Of a stretch of 64,000 bases of DNA, positions 1-7,472 are shown piece by piece. Under the pieces are notes generated by a model. The model was not told the origin of the DNA, made no database searches, and was given only the letters and a program-made list of their open reading frames with translations. The stretch covers positions 1 through 64,000 of the forward strand of contig NZ_PHSN01000013.1 of assembly GCF_002871005.1 (NCBI RefSeq). The letters run 5' to 3'. Source of the stretch: Acidimangrovimonas sediminis (GTDB taxonomy: Bacteria; Pseudomonadota; Alphaproteobacteria; Rhodobacterales; Rhodobacteraceae). Numbering within the stretch: position 1 is the first letter of the stretch; every line of letters begins with the position of its first letter. The position numbers and the translations under genes were made by a program.

Positions 1-22
1 CCAAACCCTGAACAGAGCTAAC

Positions 23-520
23 CTATAAACGCGGACTCCAAGGGGAGCAGGTCACCATCGCTTCTTCATCGTTCTGCAGTCCCTCAGCTTCAAGAACGCG
101 CTGCATGAAGAATGTATCGGACAGCCTCGGAACGATGTCGAATAGCGCCTCCATCACGACCGGAGTGAGTGGCTCACGGCCCCACTCGTCCCGCGACATG
201 GTAAGCAAGATCGCTTGCAGCAGTTCGCAATGGTGCTGGAGGATACCAGGCAGGAACTTGTGCTGCTCTCCGCTCTCCATCAATGCGCCCTGAGCGCCGT
301 AGCTCCCAAATGCCGCAAGGGCGTAAAGCGGATATACACGCCGAAGGATATTCTTAACCGACTCAAATTGCTTAGGAAATTCCCTAACAGAAGAACGCGC
401 CGTCTTGAGCATCGCTTCCTTGAACTCGGCGTGCTTTTCTGGATCGACCCCGACACGCTGGAACCGTAGCGGCGAGTCTTTCGCCCGAGGTCGAACTGGT
501 TCTAGCCTGTTCTTTCTCAT
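23..520 (-). CDS. Hypothetical protein in low-GC patch
   Basis: A protein of about 165 residues that I do not recognise. It is charged and basic at the N-terminus (MRKNRLEPVRPRAKD), then mainly helical with hydrophobic stretches (YPLYALAAFGSYG, LLQAILLTM). No signal peptide or catalytic motif is visible. ATG at 520 is preferred; an in-frame GTG at 532 would add four residues, and neither has a good ribosome binding site. The last nine residues (TCSPWSPRL) look unlike the rest, and a neighbouring frame also reads plausibly before its own stop, so the gene may be frameshifted or a remnant of a longer one. Base composition is clearly lower than elsewhere (28 G+C in the 60 bases 361-420). It lies just beyond the 3' end of tRNA-Phe, a common integration site, so horizontal origin is likely. 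Function unknown. Confidence 0.5.
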   Translation of the reverse strand: MRKNRLEPVRPRAKDSPLRFQRVGVDPEKHAEFKEAMLKTARSSVREFPKQFESVKNILRRVYPLYALAAFGSYGAQGALMESGEQHKFLPGILQHHCELLQAILLTMSRDEWGREPLTPVVMEALFDIVPRLSDTFFMQRVLEAEGLQNDEEAMVTCSPWSPRL

Positions 521-696
521 ACCGCTTGCCACCGATACAGTGTTTCCACACTACCTTGGCTTGACCAACGCTGGCACTCAATCCTCTTGTCGTACCAACA
601 ACTGCCTATAGCGAGTCTCTGGGTGGACAAATGGGTAGATTCAACCGACATGAGGCACCATAAGTCCCTCTTTTTATTACATATATGTCTGAAAAA

Positions 697-771
697 TGGT
701 GCCCGGGGGCGGAATCGAACCACCGACACGAGGATTTTCAATCCACTGCTCTACCCCTGAGCTACCCGGGC
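697..771 (-). tRNA. tRNA-Phe (GAA)
   Basis: Read on the minus strand it has a 7-bp acceptor stem (GCCCGGG with CCCGGGC), a D arm TAGCTCAGGGGTAGAGCA, the anticodon loop TTGAAAA with anticodon GAA, the T arm GGTTCGATTCC and an encoded CCA at 697-699. This is the standard phenylalanine tRNA. The second anticodon-stem pair appears as a T-T mismatch. It lies downstream of yacG on the same strand and may be processed from the infA-maf-rng-yacG transcript or have its own promoter. Confidence 0.97.
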
Positions 772-870
772 ACGGTTGAACGGGCGGGCCGTTCGGGTCG
801 GGTCGTCTTAGAAGAGGCCAGCGGCACTGTCCAGAGGATTCGCGCGAAAAAATCGACGCGCGCCGGGCGC

Positions 871-1101
871 CTAGTGCGGCCGCCCTCTCCCCCGTCCCGG
901 AGACATCGGGAAATCGTCGGCGCCGCCGGTCGCTCCGTCCCCGTCGGGGGCTTCGTTCGGGGCCTCTTCGGGGATCTCGTCCACCACCGGAATCGCGTAA
1001 TCGCCGCGCAGCCAGTGCGCCAGATCGACGTCGGCACAGCGGCGCGAGCAGAAGGGGCGGTATTTCGGATCCGCCGCCTTGCCGCAGACCGGGCAGCTCA
1101 T
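871..1101 (-). CDS. yacG: YacG zinc-finger protein
   Basis: YacG (DUF329) family, 76 aa. It is a small zinc protein that in E. coli binds GyrB and inhibits DNA gyrase. The four zinc ligands are visible as Cys3, Cys6, Cys18 and Cys22 (CPVC and CSRRC), followed by the family signature VDLAHWLRGDYAIP. The tail after residue 50 is acidic and probably disordered. Its start overlaps the stop of rng by four bases (ATGA), indicating translational coupling, and it is the last protein gene before tRNA-Phe in the infA-maf-rng-yacG order common in alphaproteobacteria. Gyrase inhibition here is inferred from the family. Confidence 0.93.
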   Translation of the reverse strand: MSCPVCGKAADPKYRPFCSRRCADVDLAHWLRGDYAIPVVDEIPEEAPNEAPDGDGATGGADDFPMSPGRGRGRPH

Positions 1102-2156
1102 GCCCCGCCCCGTCCCGCCAGGGCCCGCGACAGCGGCATCCTCTCGCGCTTGCGCTGCAGTTCGTAATTGCCAAGCGGGGTCCAGCCGGCGAGGCTTGTC
1201 TCGGTCCCGGCTGCGCGGAAGGACGCGCGCAGGACCTGCTCCAGCGCGGCACGATCCTTCTTGGACATCGGCGCGAAATCCACCACCACCTGCCCGCCGA
1301 GACCGCGCAGGCGCAGCTGGCGCGGCAGATCGCGGGCCGCGGCGATATTGGCCTTGAGGCCCGCCGCAGGCGAGGTATCGGGCCCGGTGTTGACGTCGAC
1401 CGCGATCAGCGCGCGGGTCGGCTCGATCATCAGGTGGCCGCCGCCGGGCAGCGCCACGCGCGGCGACATCAGCGCATCGATCATCTCGTCCACGCCCAGC
1501 TCGGCGAAGGCGCCGGGGCGGGCGCGGATCTCGTCGGGGGCCGGGTCGGCCCAGTCGCGCCAGGCTGTCTCGGCGGCGGTCGCGCCGTCGACCAGAAGCT
1601 CCGGCTCCCCCGTCAAGTCCGCCAGCACCTGTTCCGCGAGGCCGCGCATCTGGGCGATATCCTCGGCCAGCTCTTCCTCCTGCGCCAGCGCGGCGGCCGA
1701 GCGCAGGACAAGACCAAGCCCCTCGGCCGCGCCCGCCATGCCGGCCTCTGCCGAGGCAGAGAGCCGGTCGCGCAGTTCTTCGTCCCGGATCCGGCGCGAG
1801 ATGTTCAGGCCCGGCGCATCCGGGGTCACGATGGCATAGCGCGACTTGAACAGAAGGCGCTGGCTGACCGGCACGGCCTTACCGGGTTCGGCATGGCCCG
1901 CGACCTGTACCAGCACCCGTTCCCCCGGGGACAGCCCCGAGACCTGACGCAGGAACCCGGTCATGCCGTCGGGCAGCGTGACAAAGACGCCCCCCTGCCC
2001 CTTCATCGGCCGGTTCACCACTCCACGGAAGATCGCGCCGGGCGGCGGCTGGTCGTCGTCGGCATCGACCAGAAGGTCGATCAGCTGGCCGTCCTCGATC
2101 AGCGCGGCGGCGGCGCGTCCTTCGTGACTGTCGATCGCGATGACCCGGCCCTTCAT
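1098..2156 (-). CDS. rng: Ribonuclease E/G family protein
   Basis: Short RNase E/G-type endoribonuclease, 352 aa, for rRNA and mRNA processing. It starts with [13 protein letters not shown], continues into an S1-like RNA-binding part ([20 protein letters not shown], about 40-60) and the catalytic DNase I-like part, with metal-binding aspartates in IAVDVNTG (Asp254) and VVDFAPM (Asp293). It is shorter than E. coli RNase G (489 aa) and I see no CPxCxGxG zinc-link motif, so it resembles the compact alphaproteobacterial Rng form. The start ATG at 2156 overlaps the maf stop as ATGA; a longer frame exists upstream but runs antisense-like inside maf. Confidence 0.9.
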   Translation of the reverse strand: MKGRVIAIDSHEGRAAAALIEDGQLIDLLVDADDDQPPPGAIFRGVVNRPMKGQGGVFVTLPDGMTGFLRQVSGLSPGERVLVQVAGHAEPGKAVPVSQRLLFKSRYAIVTPDAPGLNISRRIRDEELRDRLSASAEAGMAGAAEGLGLVLRSAAALAQEEELAEDIAQMRGLAEQVLADLTGEPELLVDGATAAETAWRDWADPAPDEIRARPGAFAELGVDEMIDALMSPRVALPGGGHLMIEPTRALIAVDVNTGPDTSPAAGLKANIAAARDLPRQLRLRGLGGQVVVDFAPMSKKDRAALEQVLRASFRAAGTETSLAGWTPLGNYELQRKRERMPLSRALAGRGGA

Positions 2157-2743
2157 GGCGCCTCTCCCTGTTGCGGGGTGTGGACAGGGTAGCCCGCGGC
2201 GGCCAGCAGGGCCACCGTCTCGGCCACCGGAAGGCCCACGACCCCGGTGAAACTGCCCGAGATCCACGGCACCAGCGCGCCGCCCAGCCCCTGAATCGCG
2301 TAGCCCCCCGCCTTGCCCTGCCACTCGCCCGAGGCGAGATAGCCGTTCAGCTCGGCATCCGAGAGGCGTTTCATCTTCACTGCCGTCACCACCTCGCGGG
2401 TCCAGACCCGGTCACCCCGGCGCACCGCGACCGCGGTGATCACCTGATGCCGGCGTCCGCCGAGCGCCACGAGGAATTCGGCGGCCTCTGCCGCATCCGC
2501 CGGCTTGCCGAGGATGCGGCGCCCGAGCGCCACGGTGGTATCGGCGCACAGCACGATGTCATCGGGCTCGGCCGTCACCGCCTGCGCCTTCTCGCGTGCG
2601 AGACGGGCGCAATAGGGGCGCGGCAGCTCTCCGCGGCCCGGATCCTCGTCGATATCGGGCGGGCGCACCGCATCGGGCACGATACCCACCTGCCGCAACA
2701 GGTCGAGGCGGCGCGGGCTGCCCGAGCCGAGGATGAGTCGCAT
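2153..2743 (-). CDS. maf: Maf nucleoside triphosphate pyrophosphatase
   Basis: Maf/HAM1-like house-cleaning pyrophosphatase, 196 aa, that hydrolyses non-canonical or unwanted nucleoside triphosphates (dTTP/UTP type) to monophosphates. The family hallmark SGSPRR sits at residues 7-12. The conserved [11 protein letters not shown] and the EAAEFL and ITAVAVRR segments follow in normal order, and length is typical. It is 13 bases downstream of infA and overlaps rng by four bases, so it belongs to the infA-maf-rng-yacG operon. Confidence 0.95.
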   Translation of the reverse strand: MRLILGSGSPRRLDLLRQVGIVPDAVRPPDIDEDPGRGELPRPYCARLAREKAQAVTAEPDDIVLCADTTVALGRRILGKPADAAEAAEFLVALGGRRHQVITAVAVRRGDRVWTREVVTAVKMKRLSDAELNGYLASGEWQGKAGGYAIQGLGGALVPWISGSFTGVVGLPVAETVALLAAAGYPVHTPQQGEAP

Positions 2744-2756
2744 CGTGAAGGATCGC

Positions 2757-2975
2757 TTACTTGAAGCGATAGTTGATGCGGCCCTTGGAAAGGTCGTAGG
2801 GCGTCATCTCGACCTGAACGCGGTCGCCTGCAAGCACGCGGATCCGGTTCTTGCGCATCTTTCCTGCCGTATGGGCGATGATCTCATGGCCGTTTTCAAG
2901 CTCGACCCGGAACGTCGCGTTTGGCAGGAGTTCCTTCACGACACCGGGAAATTCGAGCATTTCTTCCTTGGCCAT
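2757..2975 (-). CDS. infA: Translation initiation factor IF-1
   Basis: IF-1, 72 aa, one S1/OB fold that binds the ribosomal A site during initiation. The sequence [13 protein letters not shown]...[28 protein letters not shown]...GDRV is a full-length typical match. I chose the ATG at 2975, which gives the canonical length and has GGAG five bases upstream; an in-frame GTG two codons earlier is possible. It heads the infA-maf-rng-yacG group. Confidence 0.98.
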   Translation of the reverse strand: MAKEEMLEFPGVVKELLPNATFRVELENGHEIIAHTAGKMRKNRIRVLAGDRVQVEMTPYDLSKGRINYRFK

Positions 2976-3066
2976 GTTCACTCCGTCCTAGGGGAATCCC
3001 GCCTGAGTGCGGGCGCCGCATTAAATGCGCCCGGATCACCAATATTTCAAGGGCTTTATGTCGGCT

Positions 3067-3963
3067 TTATGCGGGGGAACGCACAAGTGTCACGGTTTCG
3101 ACCCCGGATTCGAGGCGTCCGGCCTGCCGCGGCCAGTCGCGCAGGTTCAGCACCCCCCCATCCGCGCGGGTTCTGCGGATCAGCGAAAGGTCGACCTCTG
3201 CGACCGCCCAGCCGGGCGTGTCGTGCGCCGTCTCGGCCAGAATGCCCTCGGCCGGCCAGCCCCGGTCGGGCGGGCCGTAAAGTGCTGCACGGCCAGTGTT
3301 CGTCTCGACCGGGGGGCACCAGTCGCAGGGGCCGATCAGCGGCGCATGCACGGCGACGCACTGGTTTTCCAGGGCCCGCGCCATCGCGCCGACCCGCACC
3401 CGGGTGAAGCCCGCCATCGCCTCGGTGCAGGAGGGCACAAGGATGATCTCGGCCCCCGCCTCGGCCAGCGCACGCGACAGCAGCGGGAATTCGCTGTCGT
3501 AGCAGATGGTGATCCCGATCCGACCGATCGGGGTGTCGAACAGCCTGAGCGGGTCGCCGCCCTGCATGTCGATCTCCTCGGCCTCGTAGCGGGTCATCAT
3601 CTGCTTGTCCTGGTGGCCCAGGATCCCCTCGGGTCCGTAGAAGGTCGCGCGATTGACTAGGCGGTCACCGGCGTAGCACGGCCCCGAGCCGCCCAGGATA
3701 TGAACGCCGTGACGCCGGGCCGCGTCGCTCAGCACGCGGTCGGCGACGGGCCGCATGTCCGAGGCCGCGCGCAGGCTGCCCATCTCGTCGCCCTTCACGG
3801 CCGGGCCGGCAAGGCTCGCCAGTTCCATCGCGCCGTATTCGGGAAACACCAGAATCTCCGCCCCCTGCCCCACGGCGCCCGCGACCCAGCTCTCGATCTT
3901 GGCGGCATAGGCGCCCTCGTCCTCGAACCAGTCGAGCGGATAGGCGGCGGCGGCGATCTTCAT
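3067..3963 (-). CDS. Carbon-nitrogen hydrolase (nitrilase superfamily)
   Basis: 298-aa nitrilase/amidase fold enzyme. The catalytic Glu-Lys-Cys set is visible: Glu42 in VFPEYGAME, Lys120 in HQDKQMMTRYE and Cys154 in ITICYDSEFP, with a second glutamate in the RYEAEE loop. This group cleaves C-N bonds of amides, nitriles or carbamoyl compounds; the substrate cannot be told from sequence. The ATG at 3963 gives the usual start MKIAAAAYPLDWF; upstream sequence in frame is non-conserved and runs into a large hairpin. It lies between a GNAT acetyltransferase and infA on the same strand, as part of a three-gene insertion in an otherwise conserved gene order. Confidence 0.88.
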   Translation of the reverse strand: MKIAAAAYPLDWFEDEGAYAAKIESWVAGAVGQGAEILVFPEYGAMELASLAGPAVKGDEMGSLRAASDMRPVADRVLSDAARRHGVHILGGSGPCYAGDRLVNRATFYGPEGILGHQDKQMMTRYEAEEIDMQGGDPLRLFDTPIGRIGITICYDSEFPLLSRALAEAGAEIILVPSCTEAMAGFTRVRVGAMARALENQCVAVHAPLIGPCDWCPPVETNTGRAALYGPPDRGWPAEGILAETAHDTPGWAVAEVDLSLIRRTRADGGVLNLRDWPRQAGRLESGVETVTLVRSPA

Positions 3964-4009
3964 TGCATGTCCTTCCATGTTGCGGCCCGCAGCCCCGCAG
4001 GCTGGGGCA

Positions 4010-4066
4010 GCGGCGGCTCTGACCCGCCGGGCCTCCGACAAGGCACCGGCAGGTCAGAGCCGCCGC
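4010..4066. other. 24-bp stem-loop between GNAT and nitrilase genes
   Basis: A 15-base arm (GCGGCGGCTCTGACC, 4010-4024) is perfectly repeated inverted at 4052-4066, and the spacer pairs further (GCCGG with CCGGC, GCCT with AGGC) leaving a six-base loop. In total there are about 24 base pairs with only single-base interruptions. The right arm includes the last codons and stop of the GNAT gene. No T-run follows, so it may be an RNA-stabilising or Rho-dependent structure rather than a standard terminator. Confidence 0.75.
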
Positions 4067-4665
4067 ATCCAGAATTGCAGCGCTTTCTCGGTCTCGTCCA
4101 CCCGGTCGACATCCTTCCAGCGAAACCGCGCGACCACGCCCTCCAGCGGCGCATAACCGCGCCCGCGCCAGAACGCGTCGTTCGTCCGCGCGGCCGCGGG
4201 GCGAAGCGGGTGATCGGCGGGCCGCTGCACCGAGCAGAAGGCGACGTAGCGCCGCCCCAGCGCCCGCGCATGCGCCTCGCGCAGATCGAAGAAGCGGTGC
4301 CCTACCCCCTGCCCGCGATAGGCCGGCAGAAGCACCGATTCGGCGCAATAGAAGATCTGGTCGAGCGCGATCCCCGTCGCCGCGAAGGGCGCCGCGAAAT
4401 CGGTCGCGTGGTCTTCCATCGGCGTGCCCGTCGCCACGCCCACCGCACGCGCTCCGTCGAAGGCGCCGACGACGATCGCATCGCGGCTGTCGCGGTAGCT
4501 CGCCAGATAGCCCCGCTCGTAGTCGAGATCGCCATCGTAGAGGTAGGGCCAGTCGCGGAATACCGCGATCCTCAGCCGCGCGACATCATCCAGCACGTCC
4601 CCCAGCGTCGCGCCGGTCAGGGCCCGGGTCTCGGCCCGGCCCGGGGTTTGCGCCCCTGCGCTCAC
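4054..4665 (-). CDS. GNAT family N-acetyltransferase
   Basis: 203-aa GCN5-related acetyltransferase. The acetyl-CoA binding motif A is visible around residues 108-125 (AESVLLPAYRGQGVGHRFFDLREAHA, with the R-G-Q-G-V-G loop). The N-terminal half (LDDVARLRIAVFRDWPYLYDG) and the C-terminal FWRGRGYAPLEGV are typical of an uncharacterised Rhodobacterales GNAT group. The substrate is unknown. It overlaps the upstream SnoaL-like gene by four bases and its end forms one arm of the 4010-4066 hairpin. Confidence 0.85.
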   Translation of the reverse strand: MSAGAQTPGRAETRALTGATLGDVLDDVARLRIAVFRDWPYLYDGDLDYERGYLASYRDSRDAIVVGAFDGARAVGVATGTPMEDHATDFAAPFAATGIALDQIFYCAESVLLPAYRGQGVGHRFFDLREAHARALGRRYVAFCSVQRPADHPLRPAAARTNDAFWRGRGYAPLEGVVARFRWKDVDRVDETEKALQFWMRRL

Positions 4666-5063
4666 GCCGCCGACACCTGCGCCACCCAGTCGGCAAGGTT
4701 GTAATAGGTCGTCACCCGCGCGACCTTGCCATCCCGGATCGTGAAGAAGGAGCCGGCGGGCAGCACGTAGCGCTGGCCCTTTGCCTCGGGCAGGCCCGGA
4801 TCGGTCTTAAGGTATTCGCCGTGCACGGTGAATTCCGCCGCAGCCCGGGTGCCGTCCCCGGACACGAAGATCACCATGTCGCGCAGCACCTCGCGATAGC
4901 TTACCCCCATGTGGCCGCAGAACGCCTCGAAGGCCGCGCGGCCGCGGCGCACCTCGCCCTGGTTGACGTGATGTTCCACGTCATCGCTGACACAGGCCAG
5001 CATGCCGGCGGCGTCGCCCGCGTTGAAGGCGTCGAAGTAGCGCGCGATAAGGTCCCGGGTCAT
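4662..5063 (-). CDS. SnoaL-like / NTF2-fold protein
   Basis: 133-aa single-domain protein of the SnoaL/ketosteroid-isomerase-like superfamily. The pattern is YFDAFNAGDAAGMLACVSDDVEHHVNQG at the N-terminus, then EFTVHGEYL...GLPEAKGQRYVLPAGSFFTIRDGKVARVTTYYN. Members are small cone-shaped isomerases, hydrolases or ligand binders, so the precise role is open. It is tightly coupled both ways: four-base overlaps with the LMW phosphatase upstream and the GNAT gene downstream. Confidence 0.85.
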   Translation of the reverse strand: MTRDLIARYFDAFNAGDAAGMLACVSDDVEHHVNQGEVRRGRAAFEAFCGHMGVSYREVLRDMVIFVSGDGTRAAAEFTVHGEYLKTDPGLPEAKGQRYVLPAGSFFTIRDGKVARVTTYYNLADWVAQVSAA

Positions 5064-5554
5064 GCTCTGCTCCGTGGTTGGGTGGGCGGTTCTGCGGCCG
5101 GTTCAGACGGCGGGCCGAAGCGTTCCACCATCCGCGCGCGGATCTGGTCGCGGGCCTGGCGATAGGCGGCAAGCTTGGCCTCGCGCGTCTCGCCAAGACC
5201 GGTCGGATCGAGGATCGGCCAGTATTCCACGTCGAGGTGATAGTAGCGCGTCAGTTCCAGCGCCATGCGCTGGCTGGCGGGCGACAGCGCAACCACCAGG
5301 TCAAAGCCCGACAGGTCGTCGCCCCATTCCTGCATCTCGTCGAAACTGCGCGAGCGGTGGCGCTCCAACTCGACCCCGATCTCCTTGCAGACCGCGATCG
5401 AGAAGCCGTCGATCTCCATGTCGTTCTTGACGCCGACCGACTGCACATAGCAGCGCTGGCCGTAGAGGCGCTTCATCAGCCCCTCTGCCATGGGCGAGCG
5501 CACGGCGTTGTGGTCGCAGCAGAACAGCACGGACGAGGGAAAGCTGTCAGCCAC
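5060..5554 (-). CDS. Low-molecular-weight protein-tyrosine-phosphatase-like protein
   Basis: 164-aa member of the LMW-PTP/arsenate-reductase fold. The P-loop CX5R is Cys13 to Arg19 (CDHNAVR followed by SPMAEG), and the general-acid aspartate is in the ILDPTG loop (Asp116). This version, with CCDHNAVRSPMAE, is the one conserved next to hisD/UPF0262/infA in alphaproteobacteria; its physiological substrate is not established. It sits four bases after UPF0262. Confidence 0.9.
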   Translation of the reverse strand: MADSFPSSVLFCCDHNAVRSPMAEGLMKRLYGQRCYVQSVGVKNDMEIDGFSIAVCKEIGVELERHRSRSFDEMQEWGDDLSGFDLVVALSPASQRMALELTRYYHLDVEYWPILDPTGLGETREAKLAAYRQARDQIRARMVERFGPPSEPAAEPPTQPRSRA

Positions 5555-5558
5555 CCGA

Positions 5559-6038
5559 TCAACCCCAGTGCAGCACGCAAATCAGGGTGAAGAGGCGGCG
5601 CGCGGTGTCGATGTCCACCTCCGCCTTGCCGTCGAGGCGCTCCTGCAGGATCCGCGCGCCCTCGTTGTGGATGCCGCGGCGCGCCATGTCGATCGCCTCG
5701 ATCTGGCTGGGTGGCAGGCGCTTCACCGCGTCGAAATAGCTTTCGCAGATCTGGAAGTAATCCTTCACTGCCTGCCGGAACGGGCCCATCGACAGATGCA
5801 CCTCTCCCACCTTCTCGCCGCTCTCGGTCGAGACATCGAGCACGAGGCGCTTGTCGCGGATCGCCAGCATGAGGTGATAGGGCCCCTCGGGGATCGCCTT
5901 GCCGTCGCGCGCCGGGAGGGCAAAGCTGTTATCCTCCAAAAGGTCGAAGACGGCGACCCGGCGCTCCTGCTCGATCTCGGGCGTGGGGACGGCAAGACCG
6001 GTGTCGTCGATGTCGATCCTGCTGATGCGGTTGGTCAT
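5559..6038 (-). CDS. UPF0262 family protein
   Basis: 159-aa conserved alphaproteobacterial protein of unknown function (UPF0262). Recognised from the start MTNRISRIDIDD and the middle segment LVLDVSTESGEKVGEVHLS...YFQICESYFDAVKRLPPSQIEAIDMARRGIHNEG. No membrane segments or catalytic motifs are apparent; it should be cytosolic. It lies four bases after hisD and four bases before the LMW phosphatase, a linkage that recurs across the class. Confidence 0.92.
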   Translation of the reverse strand: MTNRISRIDIDDTGLAVPTPEIEQERRVAVFDLLEDNSFALPARDGKAIPEGPYHLMLAIRDKRLVLDVSTESGEKVGEVHLSMGPFRQAVKDYFQICESYFDAVKRLPPSQIEAIDMARRGIHNEGARILQERLDGKAEVDIDTARRLFTLICVLHWG

Positions 6039-6042
6039 GGCC

Positions 6043-7359
6043 TCACCCCCCGTGCATCTTGTCGTTCAACCCGTCGAGCCGGGCGCGGACACTGAGGCCA
6101 TGCGCCTCGAGGCTCTCGGACCGGGCCAACGTCTCGGCCGAGGGGCCGATCGCGCGCAATGCTTCGGGCGTCATCCGCGCCAGCGTGGTGCGCTTGAGAA
6201 AATCCAGCACCGACAGCCCCGAGGAGAACCGCGCCGAGCGCGCGGTGGGCAGCACGTGGTTCGGCCCGCCGACGTAATCACCGATCGCCTCGGGCGTCCA
6301 CGGTCCGAGGAAGATCGCGCCTGCATGGGCGATCTCGGGCAGAAGCGCCTCCGGGTCCTCGGTGCAGATCTCCAGGTGCTCCGGCGCCACCCGGTTCGAC
6401 AGCGCCGCCGCCTCGGTCAGATCGCGCACCACGATCACTGCGCCATAGTCGCGCCAGCTGGCGCCCGCGATCGCGCGGCGCTCCAGCGTCTCGAGCCGCG
6501 CCTCGACCGCCGCCGCGACCGCCTGCCCGAAGGCGACATCGTCTGTGATCAGGATCGACTGCGCGCTTTCGTCATGCTCGGCCTGGCTCATCAGATCCAG
6601 CGCAATCCAATCCGGGTCGTTGTGCCGATCGGCGATAACGAGGATCTCGGAGGGGCCGGCGATCATGTCGATCCCCACCTTGCCGAATACCCGCCGCTTG
6701 GCCGCCGCCACGAAGGCATTGCCGGGGCCGGTGATCTTGTCGACCGCGGCGATCGTCTCGGTACCGTAGGCCAGCGCCGCGATCGCCTGCGCCCCGCCGA
6801 TGCGATAGACCGTGTCGACCCCCGACAGCCGCGCGGCCAGCAGCACCAGCGGATTGGCCTGCCCCCCGGGCGTCGGCGCGCAGATCGCCAGCCGCCCGAC
6901 CCCCGCCACCTGCGCCGGGATCGCGTTCATCAGCACCGACGACGGATAGGACGCAAGCCCCCCCGGCACATAGAGCCCCGCCGCCGCGACCGGTGTCCAG
7001 CGCCAGCCGAGGCTTGCGCCCTCGGGGTCGGTCCAGCGCGCATCCGCGGGCATCTGGCGCACGTGGTAGGCCCGGATCCGCTCGGCCGCCTGCTCCAGCG
7101 CCGCGCGCTCGGCCTCGGGCACCCGCGCGCATTCGGCGTCGATCTCCTTGGCCGAGAAGGCCAGCGTTTCGGGCGTCAGCTCCAGCCGGTCGAATTTCGC
7201 GGTCAGCTCGATCACCGCCGCGTCGCCCCGCGCGCGCACGTCCGCGATGATGCCGGCCACGACATCGTCGACCTCGGGCGCATCCTCGCGCTTGGCACCG
7301 AGAAGCGCGCGGAAGGCGTCCTCGAACCCCGGGTCTTGCGTGTTCAGGAAAACGGGCAT
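6043..7359 (-). CDS. hisD: Histidinol dehydrogenase
   Basis: 438-aa zinc- and NAD-dependent enzyme that oxidises L-histidinol in two steps to L-histidine, the last step of histidine biosynthesis. Recognised motifs include GLYVPGGLASYPSSVLMNAIPA, KITGPGNAFVAAAKRRVFG, the glycine-rich IDMIAGPSEILVIAD and the zinc/substrate loop SQAEHDESAQ, then RVAPEHLEI and GPNHVLPT near the end. Length is normal. It starts the minus-strand operon running toward infA; behind its start is an intergenic pair of palindromes. Confidence 0.97.
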   Translation of the reverse strand: MPVFLNTQDPGFEDAFRALLGAKREDAPEVDDVVAGIIADVRARGDAAVIELTAKFDRLELTPETLAFSAKEIDAECARVPEAERAALEQAAERIRAYHVRQMPADARWTDPEGASLGWRWTPVAAAGLYVPGGLASYPSSVLMNAIPAQVAGVGRLAICAPTPGGQANPLVLLAARLSGVDTVYRIGGAQAIAALAYGTETIAAVDKITGPGNAFVAAAKRRVFGKVGIDMIAGPSEILVIADRHNDPDWIALDLMSQAEHDESAQSILITDDVAFGQAVAAAVEARLETLERRAIAGASWRDYGAVIVVRDLTEAAALSNRVAPEHLEICTEDPEALLPEIAHAGAIFLGPWTPEAIGDYVGGPNHVLPTARSARFSSGLSVLDFLKRTTLARMTPEALRAIGPSAETLARSESLEAHGLSVRARLDGLNDKMHGG

Positions 7360-7421
7360 CGCACGGCACTCCTTGGTCCCGGACTCCCTTAGCCTGCCGG
7401 GCGCATCGCCTCAAGCCGTGC

Positions 7422-7465
7422 CAAATTCCTTCGAAGGAATTTGCAAAACTTTTGCAAGAGTTTTG
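7422..7465. repeat. Two adjacent AT-rich palindromes
   Basis: Bases 7423-7442 read AAATTCCTTCGAAGGAATTT, a perfect palindrome (22 bp with flanks). It is followed directly by a second 22-base inverted sequence at 7444-7465 (CAAAACTTTTG then CAAGAGTTTTG, one G-T pair). They lie between the end of the SLC13 gene and the start of hisD, both on the minus strand, and are AT-rich against the background. As RNA they could form one or two hairpins and end SLC13 transcription. Confidence 0.8.
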
Positions 7466-7472
7466 GCCCCGC

